Shown piece after piece: positions 48,036 through 57,263 of a stretch of DNA of 64,000 nt. This DNA comes from Bacillus sp. EB600 (lineage in GTDB: Bacteria > Bacillota > Bacilli > Bacillales > Cytobacillaceae): positions 372,001 through 436,000 of the forward strand of contig NZ_JAEVLT010000001.1 in assembly GCF_024494385.1 (NCBI RefSeq), given 5' to 3'. Within the stretch, counting starts at the first letter, position 1; the number at the start of each line of letters is the position of its first letter. The notes under the pieces were generated by a model. The model worked only from the letters and a program-made list of their open reading frames with translations, did not search any database and was not told the DNA's origin. Made by a program: the position numbers and the translations under genes.

Positions 48036-48980
48036 ATGTCTGAAACTCAAAAACCTGTTTATGGCGGCCAAGCGGTTGTCGAAGGCGTAATGTTCGGTGG
48101 CAAGCATCATTATGTTACAGCTATCCGCCGAAAAGACCAGTCGATTGAATATTTTCATGTGCCGCGAAAGCCAAATCCCGCTTTTTCTTTATTAAGAAAA
48201 ATTCCATTTATTCGAGGAATTGTTTCCATAATCGAAGCAAGCGCTAATGGTTCAAAGCATTTAACATTTTCAACCGAAAGATTCGATCAAAACCCGGAGG
48301 ATGACAATGCCTTAAAAGAAAAAGAACCATCTAAGTTGACCATGTACTTAGGGGTTGCTGCTATAGGAATCATTTCCTTTTTATTCGGAAAATTCATTTT
48401 TACATTAGTACCTGTTTTCTTAGCAGAATTAACCCGACCTATTTTTAAATCTGATTTTGCCCAAGTATTAATTGAAGGCTTATTTAAGCTTTTGCTGTTG
48501 CTTTTCTATATTTATTTTGTTTCACTAACACCATTGATCAAAAGAGTGTTTCAATATCATGGTGCAGAACATAAGGTAATTAATACCTTTGAATCAGGAA
48601 AAGAATTAACGGTTGACAATGTCCGTGCTCATTCTCGTCTTCATTACAGGTGTGGCAGCAGTTTTATCCTATTTACAGTTGTTGTCGGTGTTTTCATTTA
48701 TATGTTTGTCCCCACAAGTCCTCTTTGGCTGCGAATAATTGACCGTGTAGCCTTGATTCCTGTCGTTTTGGGTATCGCGTTTGAGGTCCTTCAAGGTACA
48801 AACAAATTAAGGGATGTGCCGGTATTTAAATATTTAGGTTTACCGGGTTTATGGCTGCAGCTTTTGACAACAAAGGAGCCCAACAATGATCAAATTGAGG
48901 TGGCTCTTTGTTCCTTTAAGGAACTACTGAAAATGGAAAAAGAAACAGAAGACCAAAACAACACTGAAGAAATTGTTTAA
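48036..48980 (+). CDS. yqhQ: DUF1385 membrane protein YqhQ
   Basis: The 314-residue product begins MSETQKPVYGGQAVVEGVMFGGKHH, then has membrane helices near 105-130, 145-170, 205-225 and 235-255, and the family signature FQYHGAEHKVINTFESGKELTVDNVRAHSRLHYRCGSSF. YqhQ function is not established. I prefer ATG at 48036 for homology; an in-frame TTG at 48021 is possible. Divergent from yqhR. Confidence 0.9.
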   Translation: MSETQKPVYGGQAVVEGVMFGGKHHYVTAIRRKDQSIEYFHVPRKPNPAFSLLRKIPFIRGIVSIIEASANGSKHLTFSTERFDQNPEDDNALKEKEPSKLTMYLGVAAIGIISFLFGKFIFTLVPVFLAELTRPIFKSDFAQVLIEGLFKLLLLLFYIYFVSLTPLIKRVFQYHGAEHKVINTFESGKELTVDNVRAHSRLHYRCGSSFILFTVVVGVFIYMFVPTSPLWLRIIDRVALIPVVLGIAFEVLQGTNKLRDVPVFKYLGLPGLWLQLLTTKEPNNDQIEVALCSFKELLKMEKETEDQNNTEEIV

Positions 48981-49045
48981 TTTATCCTTTTTCGCGTTTA
49001 AAAGAATTAAAAAATGCTTATGATGCTCTTAAGGAGGTGGCTCTC

Positions 49046-49417
49046 TTGAAAAATCGGACTGCAGGTCTTTTCGTAGGTGGTTTAGTTGTTCTTGCATTAA
49101 TTGGTGTCTCCGGTATGTTTATGTCAAATCCAACCGGTTTTCTTCAGGGAATAGCTGTCGTCGTCGTGATCGGCATAGCAATATACTTTATTGTTCGGCT
49201 TATTTATAAAAAAAGTCCTCAGAAAAAAGAGCAGCGTGCGTTTCTAAAAGCAGCAAAAAGATCGAAGAAAAGATTGCAAAAAAAAGATACAAAAAGCACT
49301 TCACAAGGGACGTTAGCAACATTAAAGAAGGTAGCCAAGAAGAAGCACAAAAAAACTGCTCATTTAACTGTTATTGACGGAAAAAAAGGCAAAAAGAAAA
49401 ATCGAGCATCCTTTTAG
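49046..49417 (+). CDS. yqhP: Small membrane protein YqhP
   Basis: The 123-residue product has two membrane helices (about 6-24 and 33-53) followed by a strongly basic Lys-rich tail (KKEQRAFLKAAKRSKKRLQKK to the end), typical of the YqhP/SA1362 family. The TTG start is 8 bases after AAGGAGG. The tail could bind nucleic acid or acidic lipid; function unknown. Confidence 0.85.
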   Translation: MKNRTAGLFVGGLVVLALIGVSGMFMSNPTGFLQGIAVVVVIGIAIYFIVRLIYKKSPQKKEQRAFLKAAKRSKKRLQKKDTKSTSQGTLATLKKVAKKKHKKTAHLTVIDGKKGKKKNRASF

Positions 49418-49466
49418 GTGCTCGATTTGTTTTGTTAGTAAATACAACTCAGGAATACTAAGTCTC

Positions 49467-50345
49467 CTAATAGCACCAAGACTTAAAAAATTGTTGGGCT
49501 TGGCTTCGGCCCATTTGATACAATGCCTGTTTCTGTTCATTAGTCAGCTGAAATTCGCTTGAAAGTATTCCTTTTGTCGTAATAAAAATTATATTCTTAG
49601 CATGTCGTTTCGAGATATATCTTGCATCATGTGCATCCTTCATCGTTTCAAATAATGCAGAAAATAACTGAACTGCATTCCCAATATGGTGCTTCTCGTG
49701 TTCAAACACGTTTGGGCTCAGCTTAATTCCTAGTACAGGTCTAACTTTCTGTACATCTTCCTTATCAAATAACCAAATTGGAAAATTACTTAGTACCCCC
49801 CCATCAACGAGGATGTTCACCCCATCCATTGTGCGTAATTTTACCGGCTCGAAAAAATAGGGGATGCTGCAGCTCATTCTGATTGCCTTTGCAATCGAGA
49901 ATGATCCTGGTGATATTCCATAACGCTCCAAGTCGTCTGGCAGGACGATCATTTGACCATTACTAAGGTCAGACGAAATAACTCGAAGCGCTTGCGGAGG
50001 CAGATCAGAAAATGTCTTGATCCCTTTGGCTTCAAGTTTTTGCTTTAACCACTTTTCTAACTCATTTCCTTTGTATAATCCTAGCTTCCAATATACAAAC
50101 AACCATTTAGCAAATGGTATGATGGATTTTCTGGCATCAAGTAATTTTGTTAAATCCAGTTCATCAATAAGTTGGTAAATTTCTTTGCTTGTATATCCTG
50201 CTGCGACTAAGGCTGCAACAATTGAACCGGCACTGGTCCCGGCAAGCCTTACAAATCGAAAGCCTCTTTTCTCAATTTCCTCACAGGCTCCAACAAGTGC
50301 AAAACCTTTGATTCCCCCTCCAGAGAAAACGCCGTCGATATTCAT
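49467..50345 (-). CDS. yqhO: Patatin-like phospholipase YqhO
   Basis: The 292-residue patatin-family hydrolase has oxyanion loop SGGGIKGFALVG (about 7-18), nucleophile elbow GTSAGS (Ser40 region) and the catalytic Asp in DGGVLSN (near 195). It probably acts as a lipid acyl hydrolase. I use ATG at 50345, 8 bases after AGGAG. In B. subtilis mntR sits between yqhO and lipM; here splB and nrdJ are in that place. Confidence 0.92.
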   Translation of the reverse strand: MNIDGVFSGGGIKGFALVGACEEIEKRGFRFVRLAGTSAGSIVAALVAAGYTSKEIYQLIDELDLTKLLDARKSIIPFAKWLFVYWKLGLYKGNELEKWLKQKLEAKGIKTFSDLPPQALRVISSDLSNGQMIVLPDDLERYGISPGSFSIAKAIRMSCSIPYFFEPVKLRTMDGVNILVDGGVLSNFPIWLFDKEDVQKVRPVLGIKLSPNVFEHEKHHIGNAVQLFSALFETMKDAHDARYISKRHAKNIIFITTKGILSSEFQLTNEQKQALYQMGRSQAQQFFKSWCY

Positions 50346-50426
50346 AGTAGACACTCCTAAGATGTATTTATATATACATCTTTAAGCAGCAACATAAAGA
50401 AATAGTACGGCGGACAAAGTAATTTT

Positions 50427-51452
50427 TTATGTGAAATATAGGACAGTGGCATTTGGAAAGAAAGTTTCTACATACCCGCGGATCGTTGTTTCTAAATCTC
50501 GGGCCGCTTCATCAGGGTAGACATATTTTCCAATTCCATATCTCCCCCATTTGTATTTGCGCTTTTCCTCATCCATTTCCAGCTTTGTTTTGGGGTACCG
50601 TTTTGCAATTACATTTTTTGCTGGCTTGGTATACCGGTGCTGAATTAGTTCAAAGGTTAAATCATTCAGCGAAATGCCAGTTAAATGTTCCTCCAGTCGT
50701 TCAAAAAGCTCTCGATAACCCTCCTTCCAATCATCATGCATGTAGATAGGAGCAATGATAAACCCAAGCGGATAACCTGATTTCGCCACTTTACGAGCTG
50801 CTTCAAGCCGCTCATCGAAGGACGATGTACCTGGTTCAAAGTTTTTTATAACGTAACGGGAATTGACACTGAAGCGAAATCGTGTTTTACCATTATGGTT
50901 GGCATCGAGAAGATGGTCAACATGATGAAATTTGGTGACGAATCTCAGCCGCCCAAACTCGGTTTGACCAATAAATTCAATTGTCTTTTTAAGAGAATGG
51001 GTCAGGTGATCTATTCCAACAATATCGGAGGTACATGCGGCCTCGAAACGAGTAATCTCTGGTTTTCGCTCATCTATGTATTTTTGGGCCTGATCGAAGA
51101 TTTCCTCCAGGTTTACGTATGTTCGGATATACGGTTTGCTGCCGAGGGTTGTTTGCAAATAACAATAATGACAATGGCCCATGCAGCCTGTCGCGAGCGG
51201 AATCGCGTATTCTGCAGATGGTTTTGATGTATCGAACTTCAATGTTCGGCGGATTCCAACGACGAGAGTTGATTTTGCATTCCGGTATTTCTGAAGTTCA
51301 TTCTCACCAGGAATTCCTCTAACTTGGTTATGTGAGGTTGTTTCCCGAATCTCAAGACCTAATTTTTCAAATTTTTCTTTTAGCTCCCGGCCAAGCGGAT
51401 ATTCCAATGCCTGCGGCTCAATATAAACTAATTGCGGCATAAAAGGATCCAT
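50427..51452 (-). CDS. splB: Spore photoproduct lyase
   Basis: The 341-residue radical SAM enzyme repairs the spore photoproduct in germinating spores. The 4Fe-4S motif is TGCMGHCHYCYLQ (CxxxCxxC, about 90-98), the H-donor Cys is in FEAACTSDIVG (about residue 140), and the conserved KFDTSKPSAEYAIPLATG precedes it. ATG at 51452 has GAGGGG 5 bases upstream. It is probably expressed in the forespore from its own promoter, since the nrdJ terminator lies just before it. Confidence 0.96.
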   Translation of the reverse strand: MDPFMPQLVYIEPQALEYPLGRELKEKFEKLGLEIRETTSHNQVRGIPGENELQKYRNAKSTLVVGIRRTLKFDTSKPSAEYAIPLATGCMGHCHYCYLQTTLGSKPYIRTYVNLEEIFDQAQKYIDERKPEITRFEAACTSDIVGIDHLTHSLKKTIEFIGQTEFGRLRFVTKFHHVDHLLDANHNGKTRFRFSVNSRYVIKNFEPGTSSFDERLEAARKVAKSGYPLGFIIAPIYMHDDWKEGYRELFERLEEHLTGISLNDLTFELIQHRYTKPAKNVIAKRYPKTKLEMDEEKRKYKWGRYGIGKYVYPDEAARDLETTIRGYVETFFPNATVLYFT

Positions 51453-51507
51453 AGTTACCCCTCTTTTCAAAGTCTTTTTTGTAGTATGAACTAAAAAAGA
51501 GCAAGTC

Positions 51508-51546
51508 AAAAAAAAGAGGACGGAAAAGTTTTTTCCATCCTCTTTA
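51508..51546 (-). terminator. Terminator after nrdJ
   Basis: AAAGAGGATGGAAAA/TTTTCCGTCCTCTTT is followed by T on the minus strand, 17 bases after the nrdJ stop. Confidence 0.88.
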
Positions 51547-51563
51547 CTGTATTCTTCTGCTTA

Positions 51564-53330
51564 TTATAGGCCGCATTTCAATTGGGTTCCGCAGTTTGAA
51601 CATGTATTGCAGCCGCCGATTTCCTCTACTTTTCCTTTACGGCAAACTGGACATGTATTGCCCACTTCAGAACCAATCGTTACATCAGTTGAACGTAGAT
51701 CATTGATTGTATCAACTAAAACAACATGTTGTTTTTGTTTTACTTTTACAGCTGTAAAATCATCCTGATGATTTTCTTCCGCTTTAAGTGTCAGCACCTG
51801 CGAATCACGTGAACCGTCAACGTAAACTGTGCCGCCTTTAGCCCCACCATGATAAAGCCGCTCATATAATTTTTCAACCTGCTCTACACTGTAGCCTTTA
51901 GGTGCATTGACGGTTTTACTAATCGAACTATCGATCCAGCGCTGGATCACGCATTGTACATCCGCATGCGCTTCAGGAGCCAGCTCCATTGCGGAAACAA
52001 ACCAGCTTGGAAGGTTGTCGTTATCTGCTTCCGGATGCTGTTCAAGATATTCTTGAACGATATCTGCATTGACCTCAATAAATTTACCTAGGCGTCCGCT
52101 GCGGAAGTATGAAAATGAGAAATATGGCTCTAAGCCTGTTGAAACTCCTACCATTGTACCAGTGCTTCCAGTTGGAGCCACAGTAAGCAAATGGGAGTTT
52201 CGAATTCCACTTTCTAAAATCGAACTGCGAATTTCTTCAGGCATTTTTTTCATATAACCTGTTTCGATAAAGGCATTTCTTAACCTGTTTGTTTCTTCAG
52301 GAGTCTTACCAGTTAGGAATGGGAAGCTTCCCTTTTCCTTTGCCAATTCAATTGATGTTTTATAGGCTGTTGTTGCAATCGTTTCAAACACTTTATCAAC
52401 AAGCTTGTTGCCTACTTCTGAACCGTATTCTGTCTCACAGTAAATCAGCAAGTCATGGAGTCCCATTACACCAAGACCAACACGACGCTCGCCTAGTGCC
52501 TGCTTTTTATTTTCTTCAAGGAAGTATGGGGTTGCATTAATAACATTATCCTGCATCCGTACCCCTACTTCTACAGTCTTTATTAATTTTTCAAAATCAA
52601 CCGTTTTTGTTTCCTTATCAGCCATTTCCGCAAGATTCACAGCAGCAAGGTTACAAACAGAAAACGGTGCGAGTGGTTGCTCTCCACACGGGTTTGTTGC
52701 AACTACTTTTTGTCCATACGACTTGGCGTTCGTCATGTCGTTGGCATTATCGATAAAGAAAATACCTGGTTCCGCCGAGTAGGTCGAACAAATATTAATT
52801 AAGTTCCAAAGCTCTTTAGCGCGTATTTTTTTGTACACTCGCACTTTGTGTCCTAGCTTTTCCCACTCACGTACATCACCATATTGATGCCATTCTTCGT
52901 TATAGATTTTCATTTCCTCTTCGTTATAGTTCTCAACATAAGGGAAACGAAGCTCATATTCTTCATCATTTTCAACGGCATCCATAAATTCCTTTGTGAG
53001 ACAAACAGAGATGTTTGCACCTGTTAGGAATTCAGGATTGTGAACCGAGTAATTCCCGCCTTCTTCAAGCTTTTCCTCAGCCGCTGCAATGATTTCTTCA
53101 CTGAAACCGCCAAAGCCTGGAATGTCCTTGTATCGAACAATACCTTGATACATATCCGTTTCCTGCTGAGTTAGTGGAGTGAATTTTAATTTATCTTTTG
53201 CAAGTTTTTTAATTTTTTCATCGCTTGTATTTTCAATTAAGAAACGTAATATTCTTGGATTTTGCATCTTGGAAATAATGAATTCAATAATGTCTGGATG
53301 CCAATCTGCCAGCATAATCATTTGTGCTCC
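51564..53330 (-). CDS. nrdJ: Class II ribonucleotide reductase NrdJ, 3' exon
   Basis: This 588-residue segment continues NrdJ with GAQMIMLADWHPDI, directly following SRR of the 5' exon. It contains NPCGEQPLAPFSVCNLAAVNLAEM with the catalytic Cys, the loop around TVAPTGSTGTMVGVSTGLEP, and the C-terminal zinc-ribbon/thiol tail NTCPVCRKGKVEEIGGCNTC and SNCGTQLKCGL. NrdJ uses adenosylcobalamin to reduce ribonucleotides to deoxyribonucleotides. Joined to the 5' exon it gives about 851 residues, full length. The intron must be removed for translation, since the 5' exon runs into TAG at the junction. Confidence 0.95.
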   Translation of the reverse strand, partial: GAQMIMLADWHPDIIEFIISKMQNPRILRFLIENTSDEKIKKLAKDKLKFTPLTQQETDMYQGIVRYKDIPGFGGFSEEIIAAAEEKLEEGGNYSVHNPEFLTGANISVCLTKEFMDAVENDEEYELRFPYVENYNEEEMKIYNEEWHQYGDVREWEKLGHKVRVYKKIRAKELWNLINICSTYSAEPGIFFIDNANDMTNAKSYGQKVVATNPCGEQPLAPFSVCNLAAVNLAEMADKETKTVDFEKLIKTVEVGVRMQDNVINATPYFLEENKKQALGERRVGLGVMGLHDLLIYCETEYGSEVGNKLVDKVFETIATTAYKTSIELAKEKGSFPFLTGKTPEETNRLRNAFIETGYMKKMPEEIRSSILESGIRNSHLLTVAPTGSTGTMVGVSTGLEPYFSFSYFRSGRLGKFIEVNADIVQEYLEQHPEADNDNLPSWFVSAMELAPEAHADVQCVIQRWIDSSISKTVNAPKGYSVEQVEKLYERLYHGGAKGGTVYVDGSRDSQVLTLKAEENHQDDFTAVKVKQKQHVVLVDTINDLRSTDVTIGSEVGNTCPVCRKGKVEEIGGCNTCSNCGTQLKCGL

Positions 53331-54569
53331 CAAATTTGTTACTCTGTCAGTTGACAGGGTTAGGTCATTTCTGCCTAACTCTCCATCTTTCGATTGGAGG
53401 TCGGACTATATCATCAAAGCGTTGATCAAATTGATTTAAACACTTCTTCTTTACGTTTTAGAGATAGGGTGCCAGTAGTTGAGTGATATAATTTTAAGCC
53501 CACCTTACGAATCATTTCTATACTTGAGAATTCAAAAGACACGCATCCTTGTTTTTCAAAGATTGTTTTTGGTGGCAATTTGAATCCTTCTGATTCCAAG
53601 AAAGACTTAATTTGAACCATCATTTGTTTGTTTCCAGTAAGAGAAAACTTCGTCTTTGTATGAATCTTTTTATTGTTCAATTCTTCATTCTTACGAGGAC
53701 GAATATCTTTTCTTAAATATTTTCTAATTGATCCGTCAGCATCAAAAAATCCTCTTAAAAATGCCCATTGATACTCAGTAGAATTTAGATCTGTGAAAAT
53801 CTCATATCCTGTTTTTCTAGGCAAGATACCGTACTTAGCTAAGTCATTACACATTTTAGTTGAATTTACAATTAGCTGTATCTTATCTTGCTCATTCGAG
53901 TATGTGGCTTTTCGGATTTTGACGAGTGATTCTAAGTTAAAGTAAGAGGCAATATCATCAATGATTTGCCTATCTGATATTGCGAGGGTGATTAAAAATC
54001 TTTTTGACGAGCCTTTATTAACTATATAGCCATCACCCATTGCAAATCCTAGAACATAAGCTTTATTTGGATCATCAATATTTTCGAAAATATTCTCATT
54101 ATACTGGTAAACTTTTGATTTTCTTTTTCCAGCTTCACCTGGACTAAGCAATGAAACAAAATTAAGTTCATCATTCCATCTTCGTAAGGTGTTTCGACTG
54201 ATTCCTAAAATCTTGGATATCTCAACTTGACTATACCCCTGAGCATGAAGTGTTTTAGTTTTTTCAATTAACAACTCTTTGTCTCGTGCCTCGATCTTGG
54301 CATGTTTATTTGATCGATTTACTTGTATCTTATCAGTCACTATGGTAGTCCCCCTTGTTCTACTGGGTAGTTCCATTATTTGACATAACTTAGATACTTT
54401 CAATAGTCTCTGAACGTTCATCTTTGTTTCCAAAGACGCTTCGCTGCTGATTGCCCAATACATTGTCTTTTTGAACATTCACGCTTGCCGTTACCAGCTA
54501 CGTTGTAGTGACAATGTCTCTAAGGGTGTTCCAGCAATTCACGAGATTACGTCGCCGAGCTTTATACTA
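53331..54569 (-). mobile_element. Group I intron in nrdJ
   Basis: The 1239-base insertion sits between CGTCGT (last exon 1 codons) and GGAGCA (exon 2). P1 is clear: exon CGUCGU pairs with intron GCGACG, with a terminal U-G wobble at the splice site. P10 can form between exon 2 GAGC and intron GCUC next to the guide sequence. The intron ends in G. Core elements include GGTAACGGCAAGC, GGGCAATCAGCAGCGAAGC, TTCAGAGACTATTG and GATGATATAGTCC; GACTAT and ATAGTC form P7, and the endonuclease gene lies between them, in the P8 region. Precise excision restores the nrdJ frame. Confidence 0.93.
53426..54340 (-). CDS. LAGLIDADG homing endonuclease of the nrdJ intron
   Basis: The product is about 304 residues. 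Its two LAGLIDADG motifs are YVLGFAMGDGYI (near 95) and WAFLRGFFDADGSIR (near 196). A helix-turn-helix-like N-terminal segment (YSQVEISKILGISRNTLRRWN) is like a resolvase or Mor domain. I choose the GTG at 54340, with AAGGGGG 9 bases upstream, because a longer reading from 54478 would run through the conserved intron core. The enzyme should cut intronless nrdJ and spread the intron. It looks intact. Confidence 0.88.
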   Translation of the reverse strand: MTDKIQVNRSNKHAKIEARDKELLIEKTKTLHAQGYSQVEISKILGISRNTLRRWNDELNFVSLLSPGEAGKRKSKVYQYNENIFENIDDPNKAYVLGFAMGDGYIVNKGSSKRFLITLAISDRQIIDDIASYFNLESLVKIRKATYSNEQDKIQLIVNSTKMCNDLAKYGILPRKTGYEIFTDLNSTEYQWAFLRGFFDADGSIRKYLRKDIRPRKNEELNNKKIHTKTKFSLTGNKQMMVQIKSFLESEGFKLPPKTIFEKQGCVSFEFSSIEMIRKVGLKLYHSTTGTLSLKRKEEVFKSI

Positions 54570-55358
54570 ACGACGGCTTCCACCTTGCTCAACTAAATGC
54601 GTCAGTTTTGCGATGTCATCAAGCCATGAAACTGAGCCGGATGATTTGCCATTTACGCCTCTTGCTAACGTATTACGCGGACGCAATGTTGAACCATTTG
54701 TACCGACACCGCCGCCGCGGCTCATAATTTCCATCACTTGCTTGCGGTGATCTGAAATACCTTCACGTGAATCCGCAACAAATGGCATTACATAGCAATT
54801 AAAGTACGTAACATCCGTTTCAGCACCGGCACCATAAAGAACACGGCCAGCAGGGATAAAGTTCAGGTTGACAAGCTCTTCATAAAACTTTTCGAACCAT
54901 TCCTGCCGTTTTTCTTCCGTTTCCTCAACAGCAGCCAGTCCAGTTGCATTACGTTTAGCAATTTGCTCATAAAAAATTTCTAGAGGCTTTTCAATTACAT
55001 CCAATGAACGGTTAATAATGCCTGTTGCAGCTTCCTCTGGTTCAAGCACGCCTCTAAACTCTTCTTCTACTAAAACGGTTGCCCTTTTCTTTTCCCAGTC
55101 AATTTCCATGATGTAGCCTAGACCACGAGCAGGGAATTTCGGGTCCTCTTTTATAGTTAAAACAACGTAGTCACCTTGTGTGAGCGTAATTTTTTCTGTG
55201 TCCTTAAACGTGTAGCGGTCCAGCATAACCAAACGCGATACACCCTTATGTGTAATTTTCATATCCGGGGTAATCGGATGTACCTGAGGAAACAAGTGAA
55301 TATCCTCGTTTAGTCTTTCAAAATCAATATTCAGTTTTGGTCTAAAAACAACTGACAT
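54570..55358 (-). CDS. nrdJ: Class II ribonucleotide reductase NrdJ, 5' exon
   Basis: The first 263 residues begin MSVVFRPKLNIDFERL with AAGGAG 8 bases upstream. They include the start of the RNR barrel FIPAGRVLYGAGAETDVTYFNCYVM and the substrate region MEIMSRGGGVGTNGSTLRPRN, ending LVEQGGSRR at the intron. B12 dependence is inferred from the domain layout and the TSCPxC-like C-terminal tail of the 3' exon. Tandem NrdR-box-like sites lie upstream. A stop directly at the junction means unspliced RNA yields an inactive fragment. Confidence 0.94.
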
Positions 55359-55480
55359 GGGAACAACTCCTTCAAATATGTCTTTCTCTAATTCAGCAAT
55401 CTAGTTTGCTGATTGCTAGATCTAGTTGCAAATTTAATATCTTAACGTTACCACACCAAAACACAAAACACAATTAAAAA

Positions 55481-55529
55481 AATCAATATATAGTATTGAA
55501 AATATTTTCTTAACCACAACATATTGTAT
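55481..55529 (-). promoter_or_regulatory. Tandem NrdR-box-like operators upstream of nrdJ
   Basis: AATCAATATATAGTAT (55481-55496) and CCACAACATATTGTAT (55514-55529) each match about 13 of 16 positions of the NrdR box (ACACwATATwTwGTGT). They are 33 bases apart, about three helical turns, as in paired NrdR boxes. They lie about 125-170 bases upstream of the nrdJ start, in an otherwise featureless AT-rich gap of 408 bases. NrdR control of RNR genes is established; these sites are my reading. Confidence 0.55.
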
Positions 55530-55736
55530 TCAGAGCAAATAATAAAAAATTTGTCAAACTCAAAATAAACTAGATTTTGAAGCAAATATAAGATTTCAGG
55601 CGGTTTTCTCCATAAAACAATAAATTTCAACAAAATCCACTGCTTGCGATTTTAAATGACTAGAAATGAAACATTTTCTTTTCAAACATATATAGGAATT
55701 AATTTTCTTCCACTAGACCCAAAAAAAGGCACAAAA

Positions 55737-55761
55737 GAAAAAGCCGCTATTGCTGCGGCGT
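55737..55761 (-). terminator. Terminator after lipM
   Basis: GCCGC/GCGGC with a 7-base loop is followed by TTTTTCTTTT on the minus strand, directly after the lipM stop region. Confidence 0.8.
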
Positions 55762-55766
55762 AAACA

Positions 55767-56603
55767 TTACCTCTTAAAATTCCACTCATCATTTTCATAT
55801 CTTTCTTCGGCAATTTTATTAACATAGTCTAATTCCTCTGCAGTTAGCACATATGGCTCCAATTCAATATTTAGACCATCGCCAAACCCTTTATAAAAGG
55901 CTTCTTTAGCCTCTTCAAGTGTAATTCGCCTCTGACTAATTTCATTAATCGCTACAGCTTTATTCTTGAAGGCCTTCTTCATTCGTTCTTTTACACGCTC
56001 ATTTGGATATTTAAATAAACTAAAAAGCTTGTCTTCGTCTAAATCCAACAAAATCGATCCATGCTGCAGGATAACACCCTTTTGCCTCGTTTGGGCGCTG
56101 CCGGCAACCTTACGGCCTTCTACAACAAGTTCATACCAGCTAGGAGCATCAAAACAAACAGCAGAGTGGGGAGCTTTCAGCGCATCTCGTTCTTCCTTTG
56201 TTTTTGGAACAGCAAAGTAAGCCTCGAGACCTAAGTGTTGAAAACCCTTTAAGATTCCTTCTGAAATAACCCGATAGGCTTCGGTTACCGTCTTTGGCAT
56301 TTCAGGGTGTTCTTCTGATACAATTACACTGTACGTCAACTCGTGGTCATGGAGGACACCACGTCCGCCTGTTGGTCTCCGCACAAAGCCCAGACCGTGT
56401 TTCTTTACTGCTTCTAAATCAATCTCTTTCTCAACCTTTTGAAAATAACCGATTGATAATGTAGGAGGATTCCAGCCATAGAAACGAATGACTGGAGGAA
56501 TTTTTCCTTCACTATGCCAATTAAGCAATGCCTCGTCTAGAGCCATGTTAAAAGCGGGAGAACCATTTCCGGAATCAATAAAACGCCATACTTCTTTCTT
56601 CAT
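55767..56603 (-). CDS. lipM: Octanoyltransferase LipM (lipoate biosynthesis)
   Basis: The 278-residue product belongs to the LplA/LipB/BirA fold family: [21 protein letters not shown] (about 94-114), active-site Cys in [28 protein letters not shown] (about 148-175). It moves octanoyl from acyl carrier protein to GcvH, then lipoate is relayed to E2 subunits. It serves the BkdB E2 and the glycine cleavage system in this same window. The length equals that of B. subtilis LipM (278). Confidence 0.93.
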   Translation of the reverse strand: MKKEVWRFIDSGNGSPAFNMALDEALLNWHSEGKIPPVIRFYGWNPPTLSIGYFQKVEKEIDLEAVKKHGLGFVRRPTGGRGVLHDHELTYSVIVSEEHPEMPKTVTEAYRVISEGILKGFQHLGLEAYFAVPKTKEERDALKAPHSAVCFDAPSWYELVVEGRKVAGSAQTRQKGVILQHGSILLDLDEDKLFSLFKYPNERVKERMKKAFKNKAVAINEISQRRITLEEAKEAFYKGFGDGLNIELEPYVLTAEELDYVNKIAEERYENDEWNFKR

Positions 56604-56799
56604 ACTTTTAACCTCGTTTATAAGTATTATTACAATCGATATTTAGTCTATCAAATTATAAACAAAAAAAAAAGAAAGCTGTTTTTGATATAATTTTTTA
56701 GGGTTGCAAAAAAGAATTTTTGTGAACTACCTTTACCATTAAAGTGTAGACTTATATAATAAAGTCTGGAGCAGCATAGCTTGAAAGGAGCAAGAAAAA

Positions 56800-57183
56800 T
56801 TGACTACACTGTATGAATTATTAATTATCATTTTAGCCGTTGTTATCTATTACGTTATTATTGGGCTTTATCGGCGGAAAATAGTAAAAACGGTTACAGA
56901 AGAAGAATTTCGTGCTGGCTACCGAAAAGCCCAGCTTATTGATGTCCGCGAACCAAATGAATTTGAAGGTGGACATATTTTGGGAGCTCGTAATATCCCG
57001 CTATCACAATTAAGAATGCGCATGAAAGAAGTTCGTCCAGATCTCCCCGTTTATTTATACTGCCAAAGCGGTGCACGCAGCGGCCGGGCAGCCCAATTCC
57101 TATATCGTAAAGGTTATAAAGACCTTACCCAGCTAAAAGGCGGCTTTAAAGGTTGGTCAGGTAAAGTTAAAGCTAAGAAGTAA
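56800..57183 (+). CDS. yqhL: Membrane-anchored rhodanese-domain protein YqhL
   Basis: The 127-residue product has an N-terminal membrane helix (about 4-21, LLIIILAVVIYYVIIGL) and one rhodanese domain (EEEFRAGYRKAQLIDVREPNEFEGGHI) with the active Cys in VYLYCQSGARSGRAAQFLY. The TTG start follows AAGGAG. It is likely a sulfurtransferase at the membrane. It lies between lipM and gcvPB, convergent with gcvPB on a shared terminator. Confidence 0.93.
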   Translation: MTTLYELLIIILAVVIYYVIIGLYRRKIVKTVTEEEFRAGYRKAQLIDVREPNEFEGGHILGARNIPLSQLRMRMKEVRPDLPVYLYCQSGARSGRAAQFLYRKGYKDLTQLKGGFKGWSGKVKAKK

Positions 57184-57200
57184 AGCTAAAGCTATTAGAA

Positions 57201-57237
57201 AAGAGCTGATTCGTTTTAGAATCAGCTCTTTTTTTAC
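57201..57237. terminator. Terminator between yqhL and gcvPB
   Basis: AAGAGCTGATTC/GAATCAGCTCTT with a T run on the plus strand serves yqhL and may also serve gcvPB from the other side. Confidence 0.85.
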
Positions 57238-57263
57238 TTTTAAGACTCACTAGCTTCAGCTTC

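Noticed and set aside
53331..54569. An intein in NrdJ
   Set aside because: The 5' exon meets TAG directly at the junction and the endonuclease frame is not fused to the exons; P1, P7 and P10 pairings fit a group I intron.
55448..55633. A 61-codon hydrophobic reading frame upstream of nrdJ
   Set aside because: No ribosome site, very AT-rich, and it covers the NrdR-like boxes.
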